This document shows, one piece after another, positions 43,568 to 51,281 of a stretch of DNA of 64,000 nt. Location: positions 434,001 through 498,000 of the forward strand of contig JADKAN010000001.1 in assembly GCA_016719225.1 (NCBI GenBank), given 5' to 3'. The notes beneath the pieces were generated by a model. That model was not told the origin of the DNA. It worked only from the letters and a program-made list of their open reading frames with translations, and made no database searches. The DNA is from Flavobacteriales bacterium. GTDB lineage: Bacteria > Bacteroidota > Bacteroidia > Flavobacteriales_F > PHOS-HE28. A program made the translations under genes and the position numbers. How positions within the stretch are numbered: position 1 is the first letter of the stretch; the number at the start of each line of letters is the position of its first letter.

Positions 43568-44140
43568 CTACCCCACCACCACCCCATACTTCGCAAGTAG
43601 CGCTAGCGCGCCTTCCACGGAGAATTTGGCGCCCTTCAGCTTGTTCTTGTCCGGGTCGATGGCGATGTTGAAGGCCGTGCTGAGGTCCGCCTTCTGAAGG
43701 AGCGTGTTCACAAAGACCGCCCGGTCCAGGTCGCAGCGCTCGAAGACCGCGTTCTCCAGATGGGCATTCTCGAAGTCCACCCCTTTGAGCGAGCAGCGGA
43801 TGAATTTCGTTCCATTCATCTTCCGCTTGTGGAACACGGCATGGTCCATCATGCATTGATCGAACGAAACGCTGAAGAGCATCTCCTTGCACGCGCTGAA
43901 GTCCACGCCGAGCAGCTTGCATTCCTTGAAGGTCACTTCGCGCAAGGCCACCTCGGTCAACTTGATCATCGAAAGGTCGCAGCCCACGAAGGTGCATTCT
44001 GCAAATCGGCTCCGTGAAAAATCGCTTTGAGATAGGTCGCACTGCGTGAAGGTGCATTCCTCGAACTCGCGTTGCGGCACGTGCTGCCCGGTCCACTTTA
44101 CTTTTTCAAAGGTCTTGGCAAGGTGCGTGTGAGTTTCCAT
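43568..44140 (-). CDS. Pentapeptide-repeat protein
   Basis: A 190-residue protein built from A(D/N)LxX-type pentapeptide repeats, for example FEECTFTQCDLSQSDFSRSRFAECTFVGCDLS and CDLDRAVFVNTLLQKADLSTAF, which should form a right-handed quadrilateral helix. The C-terminus (IDPDKNKLKGAKFSVEGALALLAKYGVVV) matches a well-spread Bacteroidota subgroup. It resembles the Qnr group in general shape, but that does not show a quinolone role. The ATG at 44140 (METHTHLAKTF) is used; the longer frame upstream is antisense to the MFS gene. Confidence 0.88.
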   Translation of the reverse strand: METHTHLAKTFEKVKWTGQHVPQREFEECTFTQCDLSQSDFSRSRFAECTFVGCDLSMIKLTEVALREVTFKECKLLGVDFSACKEMLFSVSFDQCMMDHAVFHKRKMNGTKFIRCSLKGVDFENAHLENAVFERCDLDRAVFVNTLLQKADLSTAFNIAIDPDKNKLKGAKFSVEGALALLAKYGVVVG

Positions 44141-44209
44141 GGAATTCGATGCGGGAAAATTAGAACGATCCATGGATGAACGGAGAGGGTCCGCACCTTT
44201 GCTCCGTCC

Positions 44210-45661
44210 ATGCCCAGCGGAAGGTCGGTAACCGAAGTACATCTGGAGCGCATCAAGCGCATCGCACCATGGCTGGTGGCGGTGGGCTTCTTCATGGAGA
44301 ACCTCGACAGCACCATCCTCAACACCGTGGTGCCGGTGATCTCCGAAGATCTGAACGTGAGTGCGCTCAGCCTGAAGGCGGTGGTGACCACCTATACCTT
44401 GAGCTTGGCCGTGTTCATCCCCATCAGCGGCTGGATGGCGGACCGGTTCGGTACGCGGAAGGTCTTTCGCACCGCCGTAGCCTTGTTCACCTTGGGCTCG
44501 TTGCTCTGCGGGCTTTCCGTGAACTTGAACATGCTCGTGGCTTCGCGCGTGCTGCAAGGAATTGGAGGCGCGATGATGACGCCCGTGGGCCGCTTGGTGC
44601 TGGTGCGCACCTTCCCCAGAGAGGACCTGTTGCGGGTGATGAACTTCGTGGTGATCCCGGCGTTGATCGCGCCGATGGTGGGGCCTTTCCTGGGGGGCTT
44701 GATCGTGGAGTGGCTGCCGTGGCGCACCATCTTCTTCGTGAACCTGCCCATCGGCATCGTGGGCTGGTGGATGGTGGGCCGCTACATGCCGGACCACCGC
44801 GATCCGGACGTGCCGCCGATGGACAAGTGGGGATTCTTGCTTTTCGGTGCAGGTGTAGCGCTGCTCTCTTACGTGCTGGAGGTGTTCGGGGAGCACAACT
44901 GGTCACCCGCTCCGATGCTGGCCATGTCCATCGCTTCCGTCGTCCTCTTGATCGCTTACGGCATCCATGCGCACTGGGTGAAGTTCCCGCTCTTGTCCAT
45001 CCGTTTGTTCATGGTGCGGACGTTCCGCATCTCCGTGATCGGCGGCTTCATTACGCGGCTGGGGGTGAGCGGCATGCCCTTTCTCTTGCCGCTGCTCTAT
45101 CAGCTGGGCATGGGCTATTCGCCGCTGCAGGCTGGTCTGTTCACCACGCCACAGGCCTTGGGCTCCATCGGTATGAAAGTGCTCAGCACCCGCTTGATCG
45201 CTCGCCTCGGCTTCCGAACGGTGTTGCGCTTGAACACGGTGCTGCTGGGTTGCAACATCATGGCCTTCTCCCTGATCGGCCCCGGCGTCGCCATCTGGGC
45301 GATCCTGTTGCTCAGCTTAACGCAAGGGCTGTTCTCTTCCCTCCAATTTACCTGCATGAACACGTTGGTCTATGCGGACATCAACGATGAGGACGCCAGC
45401 AAGGCCAACAGCATCGCTTCCACCTTCCAGCAGATGGCGCGCGGCTTCGGCGTGGCCGTGGCCTCCTTGGTGGCGGCGATCTTCCTCGGAGGGCATGTTG
45501 AACAGCAGGATGCGGCGCTTTACGCCAATGGCCTGCACCATGCGTTCATCGCACTGGGTATTGCCACCATCATCTCGTCGCTCACCTTCTCTGGACTGCG
45601 TAGGAATGACGGCGTGAACGTCAGCGGTAATGTGGTGGAGGTAAGGCCTAAGAGCGTGTAA
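44210..45661 (+). CDS. DHA2-family MFS efflux transporter
   Basis: A 483-residue transporter with about 14 membrane segments. MENLDSTILNTVVPVI in segment 1 and GWMADRFGTRKVF (motif A) are typical, with RVLQGIGGAMMTPVGRLVLVR (motif B) and PMVGPFLGGLIVEWLPWRTIFFVNLPIG (motif C). It belongs with the EmrB/QacA drug:H+ antiporters; no membrane-fusion or TolC gene accompanies it, unlike the second EmrB-type gene at 55.5 kb. Divergent from the pentapeptide-repeat gene. Confidence 0.88.
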   Translation: MPSGRSVTEVHLERIKRIAPWLVAVGFFMENLDSTILNTVVPVISEDLNVSALSLKAVVTTYTLSLAVFIPISGWMADRFGTRKVFRTAVALFTLGSLLCGLSVNLNMLVASRVLQGIGGAMMTPVGRLVLVRTFPREDLLRVMNFVVIPALIAPMVGPFLGGLIVEWLPWRTIFFVNLPIGIVGWWMVGRYMPDHRDPDVPPMDKWGFLLFGAGVALLSYVLEVFGEHNWSPAPMLAMSIASVVLLIAYGIHAHWVKFPLLSIRLFMVRTFRISVIGGFITRLGVSGMPFLLPLLYQLGMGYSPLQAGLFTTPQALGSIGMKVLSTRLIARLGFRTVLRLNTVLLGCNIMAFSLIGPGVAIWAILLLSLTQGLFSSLQFTCMNTLVYADINDEDASKANSIASTFQQMARGFGVAVASLVAAIFLGGHVEQQDAALYANGLHHAFIALGIATIISSLTFSGLRRNDGVNVSGNVVEVRPKSV

Positions 45662-45704
45662 CAGTTGTTCTTCCATACGCTGCAAGTGACCCTCTTTTTT
45701 GTTC

Positions 45705-45880
45705 GATTAGCTGATTCGCTGATGTGACCATTAGCGGATGTCCGTTCCATGGGCTCCGCTGAGGATTCGAGCGGATCACTTCTTTGCTTATTCAACTCGT
45801 GGAACGTTGCAGGTCGGTAAAGGCACTGAAGTCGAATTGCGGACATCAGCTAATCCGCTGATCGCCCTGATCAGCTAATC
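45705..45880. repeat. Intergenic inverted and direct repeats ATCAGCTAATC
   Basis: In the 240-bp gap between the MFS and hydrolase genes, ATCAGCTAATC occurs at 45845-45855 and 45870-45880, and its reverse complement at 45705-45715. GATGTCCG and CGGACATC also pair across the gap. Together these could make a large imperfect cruciform. No gene is seen here. Confidence 0.55.
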
Positions 45881-45901
45881 CTCTCTCGCTACCTTTCCAC
45901 C

Positions 45902-46849
45902 ATGCGCATCCCAAAGGTCCTCCTCGCCATCACCTTGCCCATCCTGCTCGTTTCTTGCAACGTGGTGAAGATGGGTCTGCGCCACGAAACCAAGGTCTTT
46001 CAGAAGAGCGGACTGCACGCCTACACCTTCACCGATAAGGCCGGACCACATTATGTGTGGAGCAGCACCGCGCCTGGCAGCGCCGACGATGGCCGGCCCA
46101 AGCTGATGCTCGTCCACGGCATCACCAGCCAAAGCCTGATGTGGGGAAAGAACGTGAAGTCCCTTTCCAAGGACTTCGACCTGGTGATCCCGGACCTGAT
46201 CGGCCACGGGAAAAGCATCGCACAATGGAGCGGGAATAGCGTGGACGCGCAAGTGGCCCACTTGGAACTGATCCTGGATAGCTTGGGCATTCAAAAGCCG
46301 GTTGATCTCGTGGGCAATTCATACGGAGGCGCCATCGCGGCGAATTTCGCGGAGCAGCACCCAAGCCGCGTGAAGACCTTAGTGATCGAGGATGGCCCCG
46401 CCAGTGATTTCACCGCGGCCATGGCGGACAGTGTGGCGCGATCAGTGGGAGCAAAGGACATCACCGACCTCTTCGACCCGCAGAACAAGGAAGAGCAAAA
46501 GCGCCTGATCTCGCTGGTGATGTACAAGCCCATCAAGGCACCGGGCTTCGTATTCCGGCAGATCAATGACCTGATGAAGGCCAAGGCTCCGCAGACCTCA
46601 GCATTGCTGAAAGACCTGCTGATGCATGAGGACCAATACGCCCACAAAACCTATAACTGGCCCATGCCGGTATACGTGTTCTGGGGCGAAGGAGACCGCT
46701 TGATCCCGCTACAAGTAGGAAAGGGTATTGCGCGGCGGAACAATTTGCCTGCGGACCTCCTGGTCATCTTCCAAAAAGCGGGTCACGTGGCCAACATTGA
46801 AAAGCCGGAGGAATTCGAGAAGGAGTTGCGGCGGGTGCTGGGGGAGTGA
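45902..46849 (+). CDS. Alpha/beta hydrolase lipoprotein
   Basis: A 315-residue exported hydrolase. The signal peptide MRIPKVLLAITLPILLVSC gives the lipidated Cys19. The fold is complete: oxyanion HGITSQS near residue 78, nucleophile in VGNSYGGAIAANF, acid Asp in VFWGEGDRLIP and His in KAGHVANIEKPEEF. It resembles haloalkane dehalogenase/haloperoxidase-type hydrolases rather than lipases, but the substrate is unknown. It lies 92 bp before the first toxin-antitoxin cassette. Confidence 0.88.
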   Translation: MRIPKVLLAITLPILLVSCNVVKMGLRHETKVFQKSGLHAYTFTDKAGPHYVWSSTAPGSADDGRPKLMLVHGITSQSLMWGKNVKSLSKDFDLVIPDLIGHGKSIAQWSGNSVDAQVAHLELILDSLGIQKPVDLVGNSYGGAIAANFAEQHPSRVKTLVIEDGPASDFTAAMADSVARSVGAKDITDLFDPQNKEEQKRLISLVMYKPIKAPGFVFRQINDLMKAKAPQTSALLKDLLMHEDQYAHKTYNWPMPVYVFWGEGDRLIPLQVGKGIARRNNLPADLLVIFQKAGHVANIEKPEEFEKELRRVLGE

Positions 46850-46917
46850 GCTCATCGGATCGGCCACAATGCTCGTCATTGCGAGGAAGATCTTCACTGA
46901 TCTGCTGATCAAATGGG

Positions 46918-46925
46918 TATCTTTG
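46918..46925 (+). promoter_or_regulatory. -7 box TATCTTTG of TA cassette 1
   Basis: An exact TAnnTTTG match, 16 bases before the antitoxin ATG at 46942. In cassettes 2 and 3 the corresponding box is TAACTTTG, only four bases before the ATG. Confidence 0.55.
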
Positions 46926-46941
46926 GTTCAACCCCACCAAC

Positions 46942-47319
46942 ATGGACCTCAAATCCCTCAAGCTCGAGCTACTCGAACGCATTTCGCTCATGGAGGACGA
47001 GACTCGCCTTCTGGCTTTAAAGCGTCTGCTGGACGCGCCCCGTGGATATGGCATCCCCAACGAGCACCTTAGCGTGGTGAAGGAAGGGGAGGAGCCGTAC
47101 TTGAAATTGGAGGACAGGAACTATTCAGCAGCGGAAGTGCGGAAGATCGTGGATGAGGTCACGGACAGGATGATGAATGAGGGTGTTGATCTGGCGACCC
47201 AGCTAAGTCCGGAGGAATGGGCACAATTGGACAAGGACAGAGATGCTTACCTGCGAGGCGAAGGGAGCAATTTCACTTGGGAGGAGCTGAAGAAAAAGTG
47301 GGCTGGTGAAAAGCGCTGA
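46942..47319 (+). CDS. Antitoxin of TA cassette 1
   Basis: A 125-residue protein. Residues 1-70 (MDLKSLKLELLERISLMEDE ... KLEDRNYSAAEVRKIV) are almost the same in all three cassettes; the two other copies begin at 47701 and 48503. The C-terminal part is unique but ends in the pattern LSPEEWAQLD ... GEGSNFTWEELKKKW, like antitoxins of the addiction-module component type. I do not assign the N-terminal domain; it may bind DNA, while the variable part should bind the toxin. The ATG of the toxin gene overlaps the stop by one base. Confidence 0.75.
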   Translation: MDLKSLKLELLERISLMEDETRLLALKRLLDAPRGYGIPNEHLSVVKEGEEPYLKLEDRNYSAAEVRKIVDEVTDRMMNEGVDLATQLSPEEWAQLDKDRDAYLRGEGSNFTWEELKKKWAGEKR

Positions 47320-47611
47320 TGAAGCGTCGGATCATGTTTCGGCCAACGGCCGTTGCTGATCTGGATCGCGCAAGGAGTTCCTTTTCAAGCCTGGATGCTT
47401 CGACCATTGCGCGCTTTGAGGCGGACGTGGAAGCAACCTTGGCATACATCGAGCAATTCCCAAGAGGGATCCAGTACGCAGGTCGCCTTTCCGTTTTGCG
47501 CCTCTGGCTGTGTTCCGCTATTCCATCATCTATGTGGTGGAAGGAGAAGGTCTGGTCATCTACCGTGTTCGGCACATGCGGCAAAAGCCGTTGAAGCGCT
47601 ATTTTGGTTGA
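47319..47611 (+). pseudogene. RelE/ParE-family toxin of cassette 1, broken by a one-base deletion
   Basis: The frame from 47319 reads MKRRIMFRPTAVADLDRARS ... YIEQFPRGIQ and then loses the family pattern, ending at 47594. If one base is restored after position 47473, the reading becomes IQVRRSPFRFAPLAVFRYSIIYVVEGEGLVIYRVRHMRQKP and ends at 47611, exactly like the intact toxins of cassettes 2 and 3 (AQVRHTIYR and YQVRFEKYR at the same place). The toxin is therefore probably inactive, or the base is a sequencing error. The antitoxin upstream is intact. Confidence 0.85.
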
Positions 47612-47688
47612 GCCGGTCCACTCCGCAAGCACTGAAGACCGTTGTGCCGTCGCCTCTCCGGAAAAGATCGGGATGAAACAGTTGCTGT

Positions 47689-47696
47689 TAACTTTG
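47689..47696 (+). promoter_or_regulatory. -7 box TAACTTTG of TA cassette 2
   Basis: TAACTTTG is an exact -7 match, four bases before the ATG at 47701; the preceding TTGCTGT is shared with cassette 3. The transcript is expected to be leaderless. Confidence 0.6.
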
Positions 47697-47700
47697 GTTC

Positions 47701-48078
47701 ATGGACCTCAAATCCCTCAAGCTCGAACTACTCGAACGCATTTTGCTCATGGAGGACGAGACTCGCCTTCTGGCTTTAAAGCGATTGCTGGACGCGCCCC
47801 GTGGCTATGGCATCCCCAACGAGCACCTTAGCGTGGTGAAGGAAGGGGAGGAGCCGTACTTGAAATTGGAGGACAGGAACTATTCAGCGGCGGAAGTGCG
47901 GAAGATCGTGGAGGACATCCAAAAGCAAAAGGACGATCACGATGCATTTGCCGAACTGCTTTCACCGGAAGAATGGGCGGCTCTGGACCGTGAAGGGGAA
48001 CAAGCAGAAAGGGGTGAAGGCACGTTCCATACGGTCGAGGAGGTTATGGCCCATTTGCGGAAGGACCTTGGGAAATGA
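47701..48078 (+). CDS. Antitoxin of TA cassette 2
   Basis: A 125-residue protein. Over its first ~210 bases the gene is about 97% identical to cassette 1, then changes abruptly after AEVRKIV to EDIQKQKDDHDAFAELLSPEEWAALDREGEQAERGEGTFHTVEEVMAHL. The stop overlaps the toxin ATG by 4 bp. The sharp boundary between near-identical and unrelated sequence points to recombination rather than steady divergence. Confidence 0.8.
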   Translation: MDLKSLKLELLERILLMEDETRLLALKRLLDAPRGYGIPNEHLSVVKEGEEPYLKLEDRNYSAAEVRKIVEDIQKQKDDHDAFAELLSPEEWAALDREGEQAERGEGTFHTVEEVMAHLRKDLGK

Positions 48079-48368
48079 GCTTGCCGCTCCAGGTTTCCAC
48101 TGTTGCCCTTGAAGAGATCACGGAGATCCAGCGCTACTTTGAACGGGACAGTGTAGGAGCCAGCGTGCAATTCCGCGATGCCTTGGAGCACTGCTTAAGG
48201 ATCATCCAGCAATTTCCGCTAGGAGCGCAGGTGCGGCATACTATTTACAGGTCCGCGCCGATCGAAGAGTTCGGATACCACATCATCTATTCCGTCCGTA
48301 AAAATTGCATTGTGGTACACCGCGTCCGCCACATGCACCGCAAACCGTTGAAGCGCTATTTCAGTTGA
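48075..48368 (+). CDS. RelE/ParE-family toxin of cassette 2
   Basis: A 97-residue toxin of the RelE/ParE superfamily: N-terminal beta strand (LPLQVSTVALEEITEIQRYF), helical hairpin, then IQQFPLGAQVRHTIYRSAPIEEFGYHIIYSVRKNCIVVHRVRHMHRKPLKRY. The C-terminus RVRHM..KPLKRY is shared by all three cassettes, even at the DNA level, while the first two thirds differ. It should act on ribosome-bound mRNA (RelE) or gyrase (ParE); the sequence does not decide. Confidence 0.85.
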   Translation: MSLPLQVSTVALEEITEIQRYFERDSVGASVQFRDALEHCLRIIQQFPLGAQVRHTIYRSAPIEEFGYHIIYSVRKNCIVVHRVRHMHRKPLKRYFS

Positions 48369-48490
48369 GCCGGCCTTTACCGAAGGCATTGAAAGGCGGT
48401 GGATCCGGATCGCTTAGAGCCGTTCTGTGGCCCAAGATATTTTTAGCATTCCATTGCCTTCCTGCCCTTCCATAGGAATGCCGTTGCTGT

Positions 48491-48498
48491 TAACTTTG
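48491..48498 (+). promoter_or_regulatory. -7 box TAACTTTG of TA cassette 3
   Basis: TAACTTTG, four bases before the ATG at 48503, with the same CCGTTGCTGT lead as in cassette 2. Confidence 0.6.
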
Positions 48499-48502
48499 GA
48501 TC

Positions 48503-48877
48503 ATGGACCTCAAATCCCTCAAGCTCGAACTGCTGGAGCGCATATCCCTCATGGAGGATGAAGTACGCCTCATGGCCTTGAAGCGCCTCTTGGACGCGCC
48601 CCGTGGATATGGCATCCCCAACGAGCACCTCAGCGTGGTGAAGGAAGGGGAGGAGCCGTACTTGAAATTGGAGGACAGGAGCTATTCAGCAGCGGAAGTG
48701 CGGATCCTGCTGAACGAACTACGGAACAAGATCGACCATGAAGAAACCGGGCTGGCGCCTGAGGACGTCGCCCAACTCGAGAGGAGCCGCGAACGATTTC
48801 TCCGTGGCGAAGGGAAGTGGTATTCGCTGGAGGAGATCGAGGCTGGGATGAAGGACCGGAGAAAAAAGAGATCATGA
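48503..48877 (+). CDS. Antitoxin of TA cassette 3
   Basis: A 124-residue protein. Its first 90 bases differ at roughly one site in five from the other copies, yet the next ~115 bases (from the LLDAPRGYGIP codons to AAEVR) differ at only about two sites, so the gene looks like a mosaic. The variable end is ILLNELRNKIDHEETGLAPEDVAQLERSRERFLRGEGKWYSLEEIEAGM. The stop overlaps the toxin ATG by 4 bp. Confidence 0.8.
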   Translation: MDLKSLKLELLERISLMEDEVRLMALKRLLDAPRGYGIPNEHLSVVKEGEEPYLKLEDRSYSAAEVRILLNELRNKIDHEETGLAPEDVAQLERSRERFLRGEGKWYSLEEIEAGMKDRRKKRS

Positions 48878-49161
48878 TATTGGCCTTTGCCCAACAGGCG
48901 GAGGATGATCTGAAGGCGATCGAGGATGACCTGAGCGGTGTCGATGCGGCCCTTGTTGACCTTTTCAACGCTGAGGTGATCGAGACCTTGCGCTACGTAC
49001 TTCAATTCCCGCGCGGATATCAAGTGAGATTTGAAAAGTACCGGTTTGCTCATTTGGGGGCCTTCCAGTATTCGTTGATCTATTCCTTGGAAAAGGATAA
49101 GATCGTGGTGCATCGTGTCCGGCACATGCGGCAAAAGCCGTTGAAGCGCTATTCCGCTTGA
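48874..49161 (+). CDS. RelE/ParE-family toxin of cassette 3
   Basis: A 95-residue toxin: MILAFAQQAEDDLKAIEDDLSGVD ... VLQFPRGYQVRFEKYRFAHLGAFQYSLIYSLEKDKIVVHRVRHMRQKPLKRY. It shares the QFPRG and RVRHMRQKPLKRY segments with the others; the DNA of the last ~35 bases is identical to cassette 1. The ATG at 48874 gives the 4-bp overlap with the antitoxin; the frame upstream is not toxin-like. Confidence 0.85.
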   Translation: MILAFAQQAEDDLKAIEDDLSGVDAALVDLFNAEVIETLRYVLQFPRGYQVRFEKYRFAHLGAFQYSLIYSLEKDKIVVHRVRHMRQKPLKRYSA

Positions 49162-49194
49162 GCAGTCTTCTACACAAGTGCCCGTCCAACGTGG

Positions 49195-49560
49195 TGCTAG
49201 GAGACCAAGTCTCCCTTGCATCGTGATCCATTCGTTGGATGGCACGAGACATCCGCACTGGAGCGCATTGTTCCGGTAGCGGAAGTCGCGCACCAAGATG
49301 AATAGTCTATCCCAAAACTCCGGCGCGCCTGCCTGCCTTTGGCAGGGGAGTTAGGCCGACCGAGACATATCGGAATGATACCTCCGGAAAACAGCCGTCC
49401 TCCCGTGCCATCCGATCCTCTCCTTGAACCGCCCGATTACCGGCGCGGGAGTTAGGCCGACCGATACCTCCGGAAAACGGCCGTCCTCCCGTGCCATCCG
49501 ATCCTCTCCTTGCACCGCACTGGAAGCGGAAGTCTCGCGCCAAGATGATGCCAAGGAGCG
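49195..49560 (+). repeat. REP-like repeat cluster 1 (two core units)
   Basis: This fills most of the 537-bp gap between TA cassette 3 and the cytochrome gene. It opens with the hairpin GGAGAC-CAA-GTCTCC (49200-49214) and holds two core units marked by GTTAGGCC at 49350 and 49451, each followed by CCGTCCTCCCGTGCCATCCG. The first unit has an inserted CCTGCC-TTT-GGCAGG hairpin. The related tail GGAAGTCTCGCGCCAAGATG closes the cluster. All core units in the window have the same orientation. Confidence 0.8.
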
Positions 49561-49698
49561 ATGACACAACCACCTACGTGTCCATCACATGGCCGATCGT
49601 AACCGATGTCCTCCCTCTACATCCAATTGGCGGGCTGGGTTCGCTTTCCAGGTCCAAGATGATCCTGAAAAAAAAGTCACTAAAAAATAAACCAAAAA

Positions 49699-50937
49699 AT
49701 GAAAGGTACCAACCCCGCGCGCGTGGTCACATTACTTTCCCTTGTAATGGCCACTATTGCATTTGTGGCATGTAATAAGGAGAGCGATCCTCCAAATGAC
49801 CCATCAGGTGGTGGCAGCGGGCCATTAGTGGAGGAGGGCAGGCAGGTCTTCCGTTATGAAACCTTTGGCGACGAATGGTTCTGGACGGGCGTGTTGCAGA
49901 TGAACGATGTGGTGGCTACGCTTTCTCCGGAGGCAGCACTGGGGTTAGGGCTGAAAGTGGATGTGGATGCTCTGCCGGATGCGGTCAGGGACGGGATCAC
50001 CGATGGCGATCCCACCACTGTTCCCCTCGACGACCCTGCCACCACAATGGCCTTGCTCGGCCTTGACGCGGTGATCGGTGTAAAGGCCATGGTTGAAAAT
50101 GGCCAGATCACCGACCTTGGCATTACCTGCGCGCTGTGCCATTCCACGGTAGACAACTCATTTTCGGCAGGTATTGGCCATCGGCTTGATGGTTGGCCTA
50201 ACCGCGACTTGCAGGTTGGTGCCATTATTGCGGCATCTCCTGCTCTAGAGGGCGCAACCGAGGCTAGTTACGCATCTTGGCCTGCGGGGATGTATGACCC
50301 GAGATTCAATTTTGACGGTCAGAGCAAGCCAACAGTGATCCCGCCGGCATACGGCCTGCAGGGCGTCCCTTTCATCACTTTCACCGGCGATGGGGAAGAG
50401 GTCAAATACTGGAATCGATATGTAGGGGTGACCCAAATGCACGGTCAGGGAACATTTAGCGATCCCAGATTACCTTTTGATGCCACGATCGATTACACCG
50501 GCGAAGGGAATGATGGCAGCGCGAACCTTGTCGAGCCCAAACTGGATGCGCTTCAGGCCTATCAACTATCGCTGCCAGCACCTCAGCCGCCTGCTGGCAG
50601 CTACGATGTGCAAGCCGCACAGCAAGGTGAGATCGTCTTCAACGGGCAAGGTACCTGCAGCACATGCCATGACCCCGAACTCCATTTCACACTTGATCAT
50701 TTGCTGGATCCCAGCGCCTCCATGGTGGAACCTGAATCTCCCAGTTACGCTGCGCGTTCGGCGACGGGGAAATATCGTCCATCGCCTCTGAAAGGTGCGT
50801 GGCAGCATCCGTCGTACTTCCACGATGGATCGGCTCCCACGTTGGCCGCAGTTGTGAATACTTACGACAGTAGGTTAAGTCTGGGTTTGAGCAACCAGCA
50901 GAAGTCGGATTTGGTAGAGTACCTGAAGTCATTGTAA
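49699..50937 (+). CDS. Di-heme c-type cytochrome lipoprotein
   Basis: A 412-residue exported protein with the lipobox AFVAC (Cys25) and two haem-binding CxxCH motifs, CALCH at 144-148 and CSTCH at 320-324. The C-terminal half (AAQQGEIVFNGQGTCSTCHDP ... LKGAWQHPSYFHDGSAPTLAAVVNTYD) has the layout of the second domain of di-haem cytochrome c peroxidase-like proteins, with a possible distal Met or His further on. It may move electrons in the periplasm. It stands alone between two REP-like clusters; an A-rich stretch just upstream (49666-49698) is unlike its surroundings. Confidence 0.85.
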   Translation: MKGTNPARVVTLLSLVMATIAFVACNKESDPPNDPSGGGSGPLVEEGRQVFRYETFGDEWFWTGVLQMNDVVATLSPEAALGLGLKVDVDALPDAVRDGITDGDPTTVPLDDPATTMALLGLDAVIGVKAMVENGQITDLGITCALCHSTVDNSFSAGIGHRLDGWPNRDLQVGAIIAASPALEGATEASYASWPAGMYDPRFNFDGQSKPTVIPPAYGLQGVPFITFTGDGEEVKYWNRYVGVTQMHGQGTFSDPRLPFDATIDYTGEGNDGSANLVEPKLDALQAYQLSLPAPQPPAGSYDVQAAQQGEIVFNGQGTCSTCHDPELHFTLDHLLDPSASMVEPESPSYAARSATGKYRPSPLKGAWQHPSYFHDGSAPTLAAVVNTYDSRLSLGLSNQQKSDLVEYLKSL

Positions 50938-51084
50938 AGGAGTGGCACGACCGCTTCCGAGTTCTTCCAAGGCACTCGGGCCGGACAGGCGTAAGCACCT
51001 GTTCTTCCCGGGTGCCTCGGCGTGTTCGGCGGCCCTGCGGCTGAAGCTCGAGGTGATACGGGATCGAACCAGCGCGGGCCGAGC

Positions 51085-51250
51085 GCCCGAAATCTCGCGC
51101 GAGTGTCTACGCCCAAAACTCCGGCGCGCCTGCCTGCCTTTGGCAGGGGAGTTAGGCCGACTGATACCTCCGGCAAAAGACGTCCTACAATGCCATCCGA
51201 TTCTCTTGGTGCATCGTGCTGGAACCGGAGATCTCACGCCAAGATGACGC
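51085..51250 (+). repeat. REP-like repeat cluster 2 (one core unit)
   Basis: One core unit with GTTAGGCC at 51151, the inserted CCTGCC-TTT-GGCAGG hairpin before it and a decayed second half (CGTCCTACAATGCCATCCG). It ends with the tail ATCTCACGCCAAGATGACG. It lies in the 344-bp gap between the cytochrome gene and the DUF6624 gene; nothing else was recognised there. Confidence 0.75.
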
Positions 51251-51281
51251 CACTAAAGCAAAACCGTTGTTAGCGGCTGTT

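Noticed and set aside
43568..44140. Pentapeptide protein as a Qnr quinolone-resistance determinant
   Set aside because: Only the general repeat fold is shared; the loops and central Gly hinge expected of Qnr are not recognised, and this subgroup is common in Bacteroidota.
44176..45390. A 404-codon plus-strand frame within the DHA2 transporter gene
   Set aside because: Out of frame with a complete transporter; composition is Arg/Gly/His-rich as in shadow frames.
43527..46913. 15-base word GATCTGCTGATCAAA shared (inverted) by the PIN-module right end and the region before TA cassette 1
   Set aside because: A few 15-base matches are expected by chance in 64 kb on both strands, so this alone does not link the two toxin-antitoxin loci.
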